Shown here: positions 27,462-35,962 of the stretch, piece by piece
Numbering within the stretch: position 1 is the first letter of the stretch
Layout of the letters: the number at the start of each line of letters is the position of its first letter
Assembly: GCA_948524275.1 (NCBI GenBank)
Contig: CAOSLI010000002.1
Coordinates: forward strand, 248,001 to 312,000
Source: an uncultured Clostridia bacterium
Lineage (GTDB): Bacteria > Bacillota > Clostridia > TANB77 > CAG-508
Reading direction: 5' to 3'
DNA: 64,000 bases
Notes under the pieces: generated by a model
Told to the model about the DNA's origin: nothing
Databases searched by the model: none
Seen by the model: only the letters and a program-made list of their open reading frames with translations
Program-made: the position numbers and the translations under genes

Positions 27462-27740
27462 TTATTTGTATAAATAAAGTTTTGGCTTGAGCATAAATTT
27501 GCAAATATAAAAAATTGAATATAAAATATTTTCATGATTAAAACCAATAATACTAAATAATAAAATAGGAAAATAAAAAATTATAATAAAAATTATTTTT
27601 AAATTAATATTTTTAAAAAACAAATTAAATATTCCAAAAATAATAAAAAAATAAATAATATTAAATAAAGCAGTAGGATAATCAATAACTCCAAATAATT
27701 TATTTTTAAAATTATAATTGGTTGGAAAAATAAACTTCAT
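27462..27740 (-). CDS. PrgI/VirB3-like small T4SS membrane protein
   Basis: 92 residues from ATG 27740, which has GAAAGG upstream; an earlier ATG overlaps that ribosome binding site. A short N-terminal strand (MKFIFPTNYNFKNKLFGVIDYPT) leads into two adjacent hydrophobic helices and a short C-terminal tail. This size, the K-x-x-G-x-x-D-Y/F start and the paired helices fit PrgI/VirB3 proteins of Gram-positive T4SSs. It is the last of four minus-strand T4SS-like genes. Identification is by architecture and context. Confidence 0.65.
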   Translation of the reverse strand: MKFIFPTNYNFKNKLFGVIDYPTALFNIIYFFIIFGIFNLFFKNINLKIIFIIIFYFPILLFSIIGFNHENILYSIFYICKFMLKPKLYLYK

Positions 27741-27802
27741 AAAATAAAAACCTTTCATTATATTTATTAATAATTTTAAAATAATTAAAATATTAAATTT
27801 AA

Positions 27803-28666
27803 TTATTTTTTTAAAGAAGAAATTAAGCCACCAATTCTTCCAGAAAACTCTACATTAATTCCACCAAACATTTCTCTTATATAAGTATTAATATGTATTA
27901 AAGAATAAATCCCAGCGACTAATAAAATTTTATTAGTGCTATTTATTGAAAAAATAATCATCATAATAAGAGGAATAAAATCTTGTAAAATTAATAAAGA
28001 AAATAAACATTTTGACCATGACTTAAAAATCCAGGAAGTAGATGAATTAATTAAACTTAAAATGGCGAAAGGTGAGAGCAAAATAAAAATCTGAATTAAA
28101 ATATTTCTGAGTGAATATGTAAAAAGTAGATTAACTAAACCTACACTAATAAAACTTTTTATTATCCCATCAATAGAAAATATATCGAGAGAAGTATCAT
28201 TAAATGATATTTTCGAATTTAACCCAGAAATAAGTTGGGCAAAAGAAATATTGCTACCACAAATAGACTTGCCAATTTCTTGTATAGAGCTAGAAATTAA
28301 ATAATTAATACTTAAGATTTGTTCACAAAGGAAATATGAAAAATTAATAAAAACTGCAAAAACAACTAACTTAAAAAGAAATTGAGATGGCCTTTCTACA
28401 TGAGCATCCATATAATTAGAATAAAATAATCTAACACAATAAAATATAGAAATTCCCAAAAGCAAGGCATCTGTTAAATAAATTAAACCATTTTTCCCAT
28501 TAGCCCCTAAAATTTTGGTAAAAAAAGAATTAGAAATTATATCAGGTCCAATAAAAGTTATATTATCTAAATTAGCATAGAGATTATTGTCTAGTGAAGA
28601 AAAAATATTACTAAAAATAGTATTAATAGTCTCAATGATTAAATTAACAATTTCTGATTGTTCCAA
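27803..28666 (-). CDS. VirB6/TrbL-like polytopic T4SS membrane protein
   Basis: About 287 residues, with roughly six membrane helices after an amphipathic N-terminal region (MEQSEIVNLIIETINTIFSN). The pattern of a long extracellular first segment, a cluster of helices and a cytoplasmic end with YIREMFGGINVEF is that of VirB6/TrbL channel proteins. Start TTG at 28666, five to six bases after GGAGG; the upstream TTG (28678) overlaps the ribosome binding site. It sits between the VirB2-like and PrgI-like genes. Confidence 0.72.
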   Translation of the reverse strand: MEQSEIVNLIIETINTIFSNIFSSLDNNLYANLDNITFIGPDIISNSFFTKILGANGKNGLIYLTDALLLGISIFYCVRLFYSNYMDAHVERPSQFLFKLVVFAVFINFSYFLCEQILSINYLISSSIQEIGKSICGSNISFAQLISGLNSKISFNDTSLDIFSIDGIIKSFISVGLVNLLFTYSLRNILIQIFILLSPFAILSLINSSTSWIFKSWSKCLFSLLILQDFIPLIMMIIFSINSTNKILLVAGIYSLIHINTYIREMFGGINVEFSGRIGGLISSLKK

Positions 28667-28693
28667 AGCTACCTCCAAAACTCTATTTATAAA

Positions 28694-29044
28694 TTAAATT
28701 AAAGATTTAATTGCTTGCAAAATTAAATCAAGGGCAAGAATAAAACCATATGAGAATAAAGACCCTTTAATAACTTTTTTTGCAGCTCTAATTCTTTCTT
28801 CATCACCAAAGCTAAATTTTTTCATGAAAACGCCAACTCCAACCGCAACAGCCGCTGCTGGAGTAGAAAGTTTTAACAGCCATTTTTCAATATCTTCAAA
28901 TGCACTATTTAATTTATTAACAATCTTGGGAGTAGCAGCATAAGAATAATTTGCTTGCAATAAAAATAAAACAAGTGTAAACAAAATAATAAATGCAATA
29001 AAGAAACTCTTCTTTAAATCAAAATGTTTTTTTATAAAATTCAA
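28694..29044 (-). CDS. VirB2/TrbC-like pilin subunit
   Basis: 116 residues. An N-terminal signal-like helix (FFIAFIILFTLVLFLLQ) ends in SYAA, a possible signal peptidase site. Two further hydrophobic segments are separated by a short basic loop (KKFSFGDEERIRAAKKVIKG). This two-helix prepilin layout, with the Gly/Ala-rich first helix (PAAAVAVGVGVF), fits VirB2-type pilins. TTG start with GGAGG upstream. It lies 17 bases after the VirD4-like gene. Confidence 0.75.
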   Translation of the reverse strand: MNFIKKHFDLKKSFFIAFIILFTLVLFLLQANYSYAATPKIVNKLNSAFEDIEKWLLKLSTPAAAVAVGVGVFMKKFSFGDEERIRAAKKVIKGSLFSYGFILALDLILQAIKSLI

Positions 29045-29061
29045 TATGACCTCCTAAAAAT

Positions 29062-30693
29062 TTAATTTTTAAAATATGGTATCATTTTTAATTTTTGTGG
29101 CTTCTCAATTTTGCTACCATCAGACAAAAAGGCCAAGCATTGGAAGGTGGAAAGTTCTTGGGTAAAGAATTGATAATCATAGGAATAATCAAGTTGAGTA
29201 TATGAATTAACACTTTCAGAAATATTAGAGCCAACTGAAACAAAATTTTTAAGTATTGGATTATATACACTCTCCTTTGGGTTTTCAGAAAAAGACTTTG
29301 ATATTTTCTCTTTTTCTTCTTTACCAATTTGCTTCTGTATATCTTCAATAGTATAAATATCATCACTTCTAAACCAAAATTTATTAACTAAACTTTGTAT
29401 AATAACCTTAGAAGCATTTTGATTATTTAAGCTATTAAGTAATGATGTATAACTTTGAGTAGCAACAATATTGATGCATTTAGATTCTCTACTTTGGGAG
29501 AAAAATGCAGCATCAGAAATTGTAGCATATTCCTGATATTCATCAGAAATAAATACTGAAGGTCTAACAATAGTCTTATTATTGGACAATTGCTTTAATA
29601 TATCAGTCTGAAAATCTAATTTTAAATAGGCAGCAATGATCTTAGACAAATTTTTATATTCAGCAATATTCATATTTAAAACTACAATTTTACCCTTTTT
29701 TAAAACGGAATCAAATCCAAAAAAATTATTGTGATTTTTATGTGGACAAAAAGTATTTTTGACATCTAAACTAGAAACAAAACAATTTGTAATTCTAGTA
29801 ATCTCAGACTTAAGAATATTTAATGTACGTGTATCTAAAGAAAAGTAATCCTTTTCTAAGAAAGAAATTGAACTATAAAGATTAAAAATATCATCTTTAG
29901 AAAGTTTGCCAGAAATAAAAGTCATTCGAGCTTGGTTAATTTTCTCTTTGTAATAATTAAGATCAGTGACAAGATTGTGTATTTCATCAAAGCTAACATA
30001 TCCATCATTATAGATTCTACAAAAATTTATACAAGCCTCTAAAATTTGTTCTGCCTTGTCTACCCAATAAGATTCTGAATTATTAGGAGAAAACAAAAGT
30101 AAAATTTCTTTTAAACGATTAGCAAGCACAGATGATTTTAAATAGGGTTTATCAAGTGGGTTATAAGAGTATTTACCATTAAGTTCAATAACAATTACAT
30201 CATTAAGTCTGCCACAACTTTTTGCAAAATCAAGCACTTTAGAATAGTAATTTCCTTTTACATCGAGGACTAAAAAACTTAGTTTTGATAAACTATCATA
30301 ACATTTGTAATTTATAAGTTGTTTTGTAAATGGGTATAAAGCAGATGATGTCTTTCCTGAACCTATTGTACCCGTAACTAAAATGTTTTGATATAACCCA
30401 GCCTCTGGAATGTAAACTTTATTATTATTTTGATTATTTCCTACATATAATCCAAAAACAGGGGCTTTATTTTTATTACAATAGAATGTGCTCTTTTTAT
30501 GAAAAAGAGAAAAAATTAAATTTAATAAAATTAACAATGAAAATATGTATGATATAACAAAAACAATTTTAGTAGTATTCCACAAAAATGGGTTATCAAT
30601 AAGAAAATTAAATATTTTGAAATGACTGTGATAATGCAATGTAGTTGATAGTAAAATTGGTTTAAATAGAATAAATACAAAAGACCATATCAC
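29062..30693 (-). CDS. VirD4/TraG-type coupling ATPase
   Basis: 543 residues from GTG 30693. VirD4 proteins recruit substrates to a T4SS. Walker A is VTGTIGSGKTSSALYPF, followed by SFLVLDVKGNYY (Walker B-like), VIVIELNGKYSYNPLDKP, ISDEYQEYATISDAAFFSQSRE and VATQSYTSL, the classic VirD4/TraG motif series. Start: AGGAGG at 30734-30739 stands 10 bases before an in-frame ATT at 30723. Starting there adds ten hydrophobic residues that complete the first membrane helix, whereas the GTG has no ribosome binding site. An AUU start at 30723 is therefore likely. A promoter lies at 30902-30930. No relaxase gene is nearby. Confidence 0.88.
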   Translation of the reverse strand: MIWSFVFILFKPILLSTTLHYHSHFKIFNFLIDNPFLWNTTKIVFVISYIFSLLILLNLIFSLFHKKSTFYCNKNKAPVFGLYVGNNQNNNKVYIPEAGLYQNILVTGTIGSGKTSSALYPFTKQLINYKCYDSLSKLSFLVLDVKGNYYSKVLDFAKSCGRLNDVIVIELNGKYSYNPLDKPYLKSSVLANRLKEILLLFSPNNSESYWVDKAEQILEACINFCRIYNDGYVSFDEIHNLVTDLNYYKEKINQARMTFISGKLSKDDIFNLYSSISFLEKDYFSLDTRTLNILKSEITRITNCFVSSLDVKNTFCPHKNHNNFFGFDSVLKKGKIVVLNMNIAEYKNLSKIIAAYLKLDFQTDILKQLSNNKTIVRPSVFISDEYQEYATISDAAFFSQSRESKCINIVATQSYTSLLNSLNNQNASKVIIQSLVNKFWFRSDDIYTIEDIQKQIGKEEKEKISKSFSENPKESVYNPILKNFVSVGSNISESVNSYTQLDYSYDYQFFTQELSTFQCLAFLSDGSKIEKPQKLKMIPYFKN

Positions 30694-30901
30694 TAAAATT
30701 AATATTGATAGAATTAATATAATTGTAGTTAAACCTCCTTTTTCAGTTTTAATTTTAACTTAGAACCTTGTACACTGTGAAAAAATATAACCTGAATAAA
30801 ATTATATAAAAAATAAAAACAGAGAAAAAGATTAAAAGAAAAAATAATAAAAAATAAATCTAATAGTGTAAAAATACCTTCACCACCTTCCAACATTTGG
30901 A

Positions 30902-30930
30902 ATTATACATCCAAATTTTAAATTTGTCTA
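30902..30930 (-). promoter_or_regulatory. Promoter of the minus-strand T4SS-like operon
   Basis: Minus strand: TAGACA (30930-30925), a 17-base spacer, TATAAT (30907-30902). The leader to the coupling gene is about 170 bases and contains a small dyad CCAAATGTTGG. The 378-base gap 30694-31071 otherwise holds nothing I recognise. Confidence 0.55.
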
Positions 30931-31071
30931 TACTTTTTTGAAAATTTGTGATAAAATATTATAGAAGTGTTAAAACTATGCATATACAATACAATATATA
31001 ACAATTGAAATAAGCAAACTCTTTGATAAAAAGTATAAGCATAAAAAATTATAAATAAGGAGAGGTTTAAA

Positions 31072-31257
31072 ATGAAATTTAATAAAGATACAAAAATAGG
31101 AGAAATTATAGAAAATGCACCAGAAAAGGTTGATGTTCTTTTAGAGGTAGGAATGCACTGTGTTGGTTGTCCAGCATCACAAGCAGAAACATTAGAAGAA
31201 GCATGTGCTGTACATGGAATAGATGTAGAAGAAGTAGTAGAAGCATTAAACAAATAA
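31072..31257 (+). CDS. DUF1858 domain protein
   Basis: 61 residues. The whole protein is a DUF1858 domain: KIGEIIENAPEKVDVLLEVGMHCVGCPASQAETLEEAC, with the conserved C-x-x-C pair (GMHCVGC) seen in this small family, sometimes fused to hybrid-cluster or redox proteins. The exact role is unknown; the cysteines suggest redox or metal chemistry. AAGGAGAGG precedes the start. Single gene between the T4SS-like operon and a tRNA cluster. Confidence 0.9.
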   Translation: MKFNKDTKIGEIIENAPEKVDVLLEVGMHCVGCPASQAETLEEACAVHGIDVEEVVEALNK

Positions 31258-31349
31258 GAATAAACATCATTATTTATTATAAAATGTAGCAATAAATTGA
31301 GGATAACATAAAAAATTGAACAGTTTGTGTATTTTTCGTAAAAAAGTTG

Positions 31350-31378
31350 TTGACAAATTATAAATCTTGTAGTACAAT
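31350..31378 (+). promoter_or_regulatory. Promoter of the Lys-Glu-Thr tRNA operon
   Basis: TTGACA (31350-31355), a 17-base spacer, TACAAT (31373-31378), 26 bases before the first tRNA. Confidence 0.8.
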
Positions 31379-31404
31379 AAGAAATGTGCTTAACTTTATG
31401 ACAC

Positions 31405-31480
31405 GAGTCATTAGCTCAGTTGGTAGAGCACTTGACTTTTAATCAAGTTGTCCGGGGTTCGATTCCCCGATGGCTCACCA
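31405..31480 (+). tRNA. tRNA-Lys (TTT)
   Basis: 76 bases, acceptor GAGTCAT/ATGGCTC with CCA encoded, anticodon loop CTTTTAA flanked by CTTGA/TCAAG, T-loop GTTCGATTC. Confidence 0.97.
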
Positions 31481-31508
31481 TTTTTTTAGTTTTAAGCTAA
31501 AAATATGT

Positions 31509-31583
31509 GGCCCCATGGTCAAGCGGTTAAGACATCGCCCTTTCACGGCGGAGACATGGGTTCGATTCCCGTAGGGGTCACCA
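31509..31583 (+). tRNA. tRNA-Glu (TTC)
   Basis: 75 bases, CCA encoded, anticodon loop CTTTCAC giving TTC, stem TCGCC/GGCGG. The last acceptor pair (A-A) is mismatched; the rest is canonical. Confidence 0.95.
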
Positions 31584-31593
31584 ATTACATATT

Positions 31594-31669
<76 letters not shown>

Positions 31670-31674
31670 TTGAA

Positions 31675-31722
31675 TGCTTCTTAACTTGTTTTGGACTTGT
31701 TATGAAGTGTTTTTTATTTAGG
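31675..31722 (+). terminator. Probable terminator of the tRNA operon
   Basis: Imperfect stem GCTTC-AAC / GTT-GAAG followed by TTTTTTATTT. Confidence 0.5.
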
Positions 31723-31843
31723 GTAGGTAAGTGTTAATAAAATAATTGTATAATTTTGGCATATTCACTTGATTTTTGGAAATAAATATTATATCATAAA
31801 TAATGATAGAGATGAGATAAAAGCAGATGTTGGTGTTACCTTT

Positions 31844-31872
31844 AGTCCTCAACTTTAGTTGAGAGATTGGAG
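31844..31872 (+). promoter_or_regulatory. Leader hairpin before the small peptide gene
   Basis: CTCAACT-TT-AGTTGAG, preceded by CC and followed by GGAGG, so the ribosome binding site could be masked by an extended CCTC/GAGG pairing. This is a common feature of type I toxin mRNAs (inference). Confidence 0.45.
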
Positions 31873-31883
31873 GTGGTGTTTAT

Positions 31884-31991
31884 ATGTTAAAGGTTTTAAT
31901 GTTCTTAATACTAGGATTTATGATTTCAATAACTATAAACGTTGCCTTAGTAAGTGTTATATACATAATACTATCTAACAAGCAACAATAA
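31884..31991 (+). CDS. Small hydrophobic peptide, type I toxin-like
   Basis: 35 residues: a short start (MLKVLMF), one membrane-spanning stretch (LILGFMISITINVALVSVIY) and a polar tail ending SNKQQ. GGAGG lies 12 bases upstream. The size, the single helix with a polar tail, the structured leader and a strong bidirectional terminator right after the stop match the general form of Fst/TxpA-type toxins, but I do not recognise a specific family. The 490-base space between the tRNAs and the reductase gene contains nothing else. An ordinary small membrane protein is equally possible. Confidence 0.55.
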   Translation: MLKVLMFLILGFMISITINVALVSVIYIILSNKQQ

Positions 31992-31993
31992 AA

Positions 31994-32033
31994 AATACAC
32001 CACATTACGCTCAGCTAAGCTATGTGGTGTATT
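31994..32033. terminator. 12-bp-stem bidirectional terminator
   Basis: AATACACCACAT (31994-32005) and ATGTGGTGTATT (32022-32033), with TTTTTTATT on the minus strand and an AT-rich tail on the plus strand. Confidence 0.75.
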
Positions 32034-32163
32034 CCAAATTTTATTAGGTAACACACATTGTCTGTGGCTACTCATTTTCTATCTATATTATACAATGTCA
32101 TATCGAAAATGTCAAATAATATTAAAAAGTACTTAAATATAAACAAAATAGGAGCAAATAGGC

Positions 32164-32898
32164 ATGGAAGAAAAAAATATTACTAATAAGGTAGCGATTG
32201 TTACAGGTGGCTCTCGTGGAATAGGAGCTGAGATAGTAAAAACACTTGAGAAGACAGGTTACAGTGTTGTACTAAATTATAACAAGTCAAAAGAAATAGC
32301 AGGAAGCATTGCAAAAGAATATCAAAATGTTTATACTTATCAAGCAGATGTATCAGAACCTAATAGTGTGAAAGAGCTATTTGACTACGTATACCATGAC
32401 TTTGGAAGAATAGATTTATTAGTAAACAATGCTGGAATAGATTTAATAAAAACTATAAATGATACAACATATGAAGAGTTTGATAAGATAATGAAGACTA
32501 ATTTATATTCAGCTTTTTGTGCATCAAAAGAGGCATCAAAATATATGATAAATCAAAAAAATGGTCAAATAATCAATATTTCATCTATTTGGGGAGTAGT
32601 AGGAGCTTCGTGTGAAGTTGCTTATGCTATAAGCAAAGCAGGAATGGATGCTATGACCAAATCACTAGCAAAGGAACTTGGACCATCAAATATTAGAGTA
32701 AATAGCATTGCACCGGGAATCATAGATACTGATATGAACAATAACTTAAGTGAAGATGAAAAGAAAGCAATAATAGAAGAAATACCATTAGAGAGAATAG
32801 GAACAACATCAGATATAGCAGAATGTGTACTATTTTTAGAAAAAAATAAATATATCACAGGACAAATAATACAGGTTAATGGAGGTTGGAATATATAA
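32164..32898 (+). CDS. SDR-family reductase, probable EF-P 5-aminopentanone reductase (YmfI-like)
   Basis: 244 residues. The short-chain dehydrogenase fold is complete: TGGSRGIG cofactor loop (15-22), NNAG, catalytic Ser in NISSIWG and Tyr-x-x-x-Lys in VAYAISKAG, and PG after it. The segment SSIWGVVGASCEVAYAISKAG is the form I associate with Bacillus YmfI, which reduces the 5-aminopentanone group on elongation factor P; a FabG-type 3-oxoacyl-ACP reductase would usually have SSVVG. No fatty-acid genes are nearby, which favours the YmfI role. Preceded by GGAG and followed by a terminator. Confidence 0.8.
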   Translation: MEEKNITNKVAIVTGGSRGIGAEIVKTLEKTGYSVVLNYNKSKEIAGSIAKEYQNVYTYQADVSEPNSVKELFDYVYHDFGRIDLLVNNAGIDLIKTINDTTYEEFDKIMKTNLYSAFCASKEASKYMINQKNGQIINISSIWGVVGASCEVAYAISKAGMDAMTKSLAKELGPSNIRVNSIAPGIIDTDMNNNLSEDEKKAIIEEIPLERIGTTSDIAECVLFLEKNKYITGQIIQVNGGWNI

Positions 32899-32939
32899 AT
32901 TCTAACAAAGATATCATGACAAACTGAAATAAATAAAAA

Positions 32940-32980
32940 AAAATACTGAACCTTAATTAAAGGGCTCAGTATTTTTCTTT
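32940..32980. terminator. Terminator between convergent genes
   Basis: AAATACTGA (32941-32949) and TCAGTATTT (32966-32974), followed by TTCTTTT on the plus strand and A/T-rich sequence on the other. Confidence 0.75.
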
Positions 32981-32991
32981 TGTATATATAT

Positions 32992-33459
32992 TTATTCTTC
33001 ATTAGTAACCTTTTTCTTGTAGTTTCCTGAAACTAACTTAGGGAAAAACTTAAATATTCTATAAAGAGCAAGCTTAATTTTTTTGCTCCAAATATAAGTC
33101 TTTCTAAGTCTTCTAGGATACTCTATCGCCTGATCACCCACTACCATTAAAGATGTTTCAGGTGCTTGCTCTATCTCAAAAGAATAATTTTGACCATCAT
33201 TATTATCCCAAACGTCATTAGAATTTTTGAAACACAAATTTAAAGGCTTATCACTAACAAGCTCAATCTCGATTTGAAAACCAAGTTCAGTTTTTTGCAT
33301 TTCAACTTCAGCTAAATTGCTCCAATCATCACCAAAACCATAATGAGCAAAAACAGTCTCACTATCATTTTGAAAAAGATCACCAGTGTAAGAAATCTTA
33401 ACTGTTGAATTTTGGACTAATTTATCTGTATTAAAAAAAATATTTTTTACCAATTCCAT
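32992..33459 (-). CDS. CBM25-like starch-binding domain protein
   Basis: 155 residues. The first 110 resemble a family 25/26 carbohydrate-binding module: a strand with YTGDLFQN, then HYGFGDDWSNLAEVEM with conserved Trp, and FKNSNDVWDNNDGQNYSF with the W-D-N-N-x-G-x-N-Y pattern. No signal peptide and no catalytic domain, and the C-terminal 45 residues are basic (RRLRKTYIWSKKIK). It is therefore likely cytoplasmic and might bind glycogen. Alone on the minus strand. Confidence 0.72.
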   Translation of the reverse strand: MELVKNIFFNTDKLVQNSTVKISYTGDLFQNDSETVFAHYGFGDDWSNLAEVEMQKTELGFQIEIELVSDKPLNLCFKNSNDVWDNNDGQNYSFEIEQAPETSLMVVGDQAIEYPRRLRKTYIWSKKIKLALYRIFKFFPKLVSGNYKKKVTNEE

Positions 33460-33675
33460 AACGAAATGTTTCCTCTCTAGCTATGCTTTAGAAGTAATGA
33501 TATCAATATGAAGTTAAGATGTACTTCATATAATTATCCCATTAATAAAGCTAAATCAATTATAATAATTTAAGCTAGTAAATTCAAGTAAAAACGTAAA
33601 ATGTATCACAATTGTAAAATTTGTAACAATTCTATATAAAATACGACAAAATATGCAGATATGCGTAAGAAGAAT

Positions 33676-34251
33676 TTACTTCATAAGTCCTAAAACTTTA
33701 CCAATAATATAAAAATTATCATCCTTAGTAACTACTATTTCAGGAACATCATCACTCTCAGCTCTCAAAACAATATCATTTCTACGAACAATAAATTTTC
33801 TCATCATAATATTTCCATCATACTCAAAAATACCAATATCCTTGCTATTTAATGGAGCATTTAATTCAATAAATACTGAATCGCCAGCCTTATATTTAGG
33901 AGCCATATCATCATTAGAAACTTTCAAAACACAAGTAGCAGCTCTCATTTCAGGAGGACATGCCGCAAAACCATCAATAGAAGAAATAATAGGAATAGAA
34001 TCATATTTTATATGAGAAGCCATTTTATAACCATCTTGTTCTTCTGTTAAATCCTTATCATATGTATACATTAAAGGTTGAAAAGGGACATCAAGAGCTG
34101 TGCAAATACCTTTAAGAGCCTTGTGGCTTGGATTTCTCTCTTCTTTTTCTATATGAGTTAAATGTCCTACATCAATATTAATCACTTTAGATAAATCAGT
34201 TTTAGAAACATCTTTATCTTCTCTAATTTTTGCAATAACTTTACCAATCAT
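33676..34251 (-). CDS. XRE-type regulator with a LexA/S24-like C-terminal domain
   Basis: 191 residues. An N-terminal helix-turn-helix (1-60, SKTDLSKVINIDVGHLTHIEKEERNPSHKALKGI) is followed by an S24-type fold from about residue 105: LKVSNDDMAPKYKAGDSVFIE, IGIFEYDGNIMMRKFIVR. In LexA and CI repressors the first motif has a catalytic Ser before Met; here that position is Asp (D-D-M). The lysine (MMRK) is kept. Self-cleavage by the usual dyad is therefore unlikely. Divergently placed to the vanW gene with 166 bases between, so it may regulate it. Confidence 0.82.
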   Translation of the reverse strand: MIGKVIAKIREDKDVSKTDLSKVINIDVGHLTHIEKEERNPSHKALKGICTALDVPFQPLMYTYDKDLTEEQDGYKMASHIKYDSIPIISSIDGFAACPPEMRAATCVLKVSNDDMAPKYKAGDSVFIELNAPLNSKDIGIFEYDGNIMMRKFIVRRNDIVLRAESDDVPEIVVTKDDNFYIIGKVLGLMK

Positions 34252-34417
34252 AATAAAAATAATTCCTTTCTAAATATTGTCTATATAGCAATTATATAAA
34301 AATAAAAAAAAAAAGTCTAGCATAATTGTAAAATAAATTAAGTTATGCTAATATAATCATAGTAAACAAATGAAAAGAATTTGTAAGTAAAACCAATAAA
34401 AAGGTAAGGTAAGTCAA

Positions 34418-35950
34418 ATGGATAAATCTAAAAAAATTATAGTGGTTATTGGAGTTGTAATAATACTAATATTTATATCAGTAATATTTAGCTTGATTAA
34501 TATGGGAAATGATAAGATATACAAAAATATAAGCATACAAGGAATAAATGTATCAGGACTAACAAAAAAAGATGCCGAAGAAACCATAAAAAAAATCTAT
34601 AGAGAAAAATACATAAACGGAATTAAATTAAAACAGGGAGATTTTGAAATTACAATATCATATGAACAACTAGGGATAGAAGAAAATATAAGCAAAGTCG
34701 CTGGAGAAGCCTATAAAATAGGAAGAAGCGGAAATATAATAGTTAATAATTATACAATACTATGCAGAAATTTTATAAAAAAAGATTTAAAAATTGACTT
34801 TAATATAAATGAAAATAGTTTGAAACTAGCAATAAATGATGTTGAAAATAAAATGCCTAATGTAGCAATCGAAGGCAGTTATGCAGTAGAAGGAAATGAC
34901 CTAATAATATCAAGAGGCAAAGCAGGAGTAATTATTCAAAAAGACCAATTAAAAGAGGAAATAATAAAATCTATAAATAATCTTTCAGATAATAAAAACG
35001 AAATAAATATTCCAGTAGAAAATAAATTGCCAGAAGAAATTGATATCGACAAAATAGCAAATGAGATAAAAAAGGAGCCACAAGATGCATACTTAAATAA
35101 AAATCCACTACAAGTACATGCAGACCAAGACGGAATTGAATTAAATTTAAGCATAGAAGAAGCAAAAAATATCTTGCAAGGAGAAAAAGAAGAATATATA
35201 CTTCCACTAAAAATAACACCAGCAAAAATAAAAGTAGCTGACTTAGGAGAAAACGCATTTCCAAATTTACTAAGTACATACACAACAAACTATGACTCAA
35301 GCAATACTAACAGAGATAACAACTTAAAGTTAGCAGCGCAAAAATTAAATGGTGCAATAGTAAGTCCAGGAGAAGAATTTTCATATAACAAAAGAGTCGG
35401 AAAAAGAACAATAGACGCAGGATTTAAAGAAGCCAAAGCATATGCAGGAGGCAAAGTAGTATTAGACGTGGGGGGTGGAATTTGCCAACTATCATCAACG
35501 CTTTATAATGCAACATTATTAGCAAATTTAAATGTAACAGATAGACACAACCATTACTTTAAAACAGCATATGTGCCAGAAGGAAGAGATGCAACAGTAT
35601 CATGGGGTGCAGTAGATTTCAAATTTAAAAATAATAGAAATTACCCTATAAAAATAGAATCTGTCGCTGAAGATGGAGTAGTAACAGTAAATATATATGG
35701 AATAAAACAAGATGACGACCCAATAGTTGTAATAGATTCAAAAGTAACAAATATAATAGAAAGTAAAACAGAATACCAAACTGACTTAAAGTTAGAAAAG
35801 GGAACAGAAGTAGTATCACAAAATGGGGAAAATGGCTGCACAAGTGAATGCTATAAAACAGTCCTAAAAAACGGAATAATAGTGTCAAAAACCTTGATAT
35901 CAAAAGATACATACAATGCATTACCAACAATAATAAAACAAAACAAATAA
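34418..35950 (+). CDS. VanW family protein (YoaR-like)
   Basis: 510 residues. An N-terminal membrane anchor (IIVVIGVVIILIFISVIFSLI) is followed by two copies of a putative peptidoglycan-binding domain (about 40-250), and then the VanW domain: FSYNKRVGKRTIDAGFKEAKAY, GGGICQLSSTLYNATLLANL, RHNHYFKTAYVPEGRDATVSWG, DFKFKNNRNYPIKIES. A G5-like tail follows. VanW proteins are cell-envelope proteins of unknown activity; this one is extracellular by topology. No vancomycin-resistance ligase is present. Confidence 0.92.
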   Translation: MDKSKKIIVVIGVVIILIFISVIFSLINMGNDKIYKNISIQGINVSGLTKKDAEETIKKIYREKYINGIKLKQGDFEITISYEQLGIEENISKVAGEAYKIGRSGNIIVNNYTILCRNFIKKDLKIDFNINENSLKLAINDVENKMPNVAIEGSYAVEGNDLIISRGKAGVIIQKDQLKEEIIKSINNLSDNKNEINIPVENKLPEEIDIDKIANEIKKEPQDAYLNKNPLQVHADQDGIELNLSIEEAKNILQGEKEEYILPLKITPAKIKVADLGENAFPNLLSTYTTNYDSSNTNRDNNLKLAAQKLNGAIVSPGEEFSYNKRVGKRTIDAGFKEAKAYAGGKVVLDVGGGICQLSSTLYNATLLANLNVTDRHNHYFKTAYVPEGRDATVSWGAVDFKFKNNRNYPIKIESVAEDGVVTVNIYGIKQDDDPIVVIDSKVTNIIESKTEYQTDLKLEKGTEVVSQNGENGCTSECYKTVLKNGIIVSKTLISKDTYNALPTIIKQNK

Positions 35951-35962
35951 GAAGAAAGATTT

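Noticed and set aside
16947..30723. An integrated conjugative element inserted at gyrA
   Set aside because: No integrase, relaxase or direct repeats were seen, and the two blocks face each other across a housekeeping gene with its own promoter.
30800..30890. Short leader peptide upstream of the VirD4-like gene (GTG AAG GTA ...)
   Set aside because: Only seven codons with an ambiguous ribosome binding site; not supportable from sequence alone.
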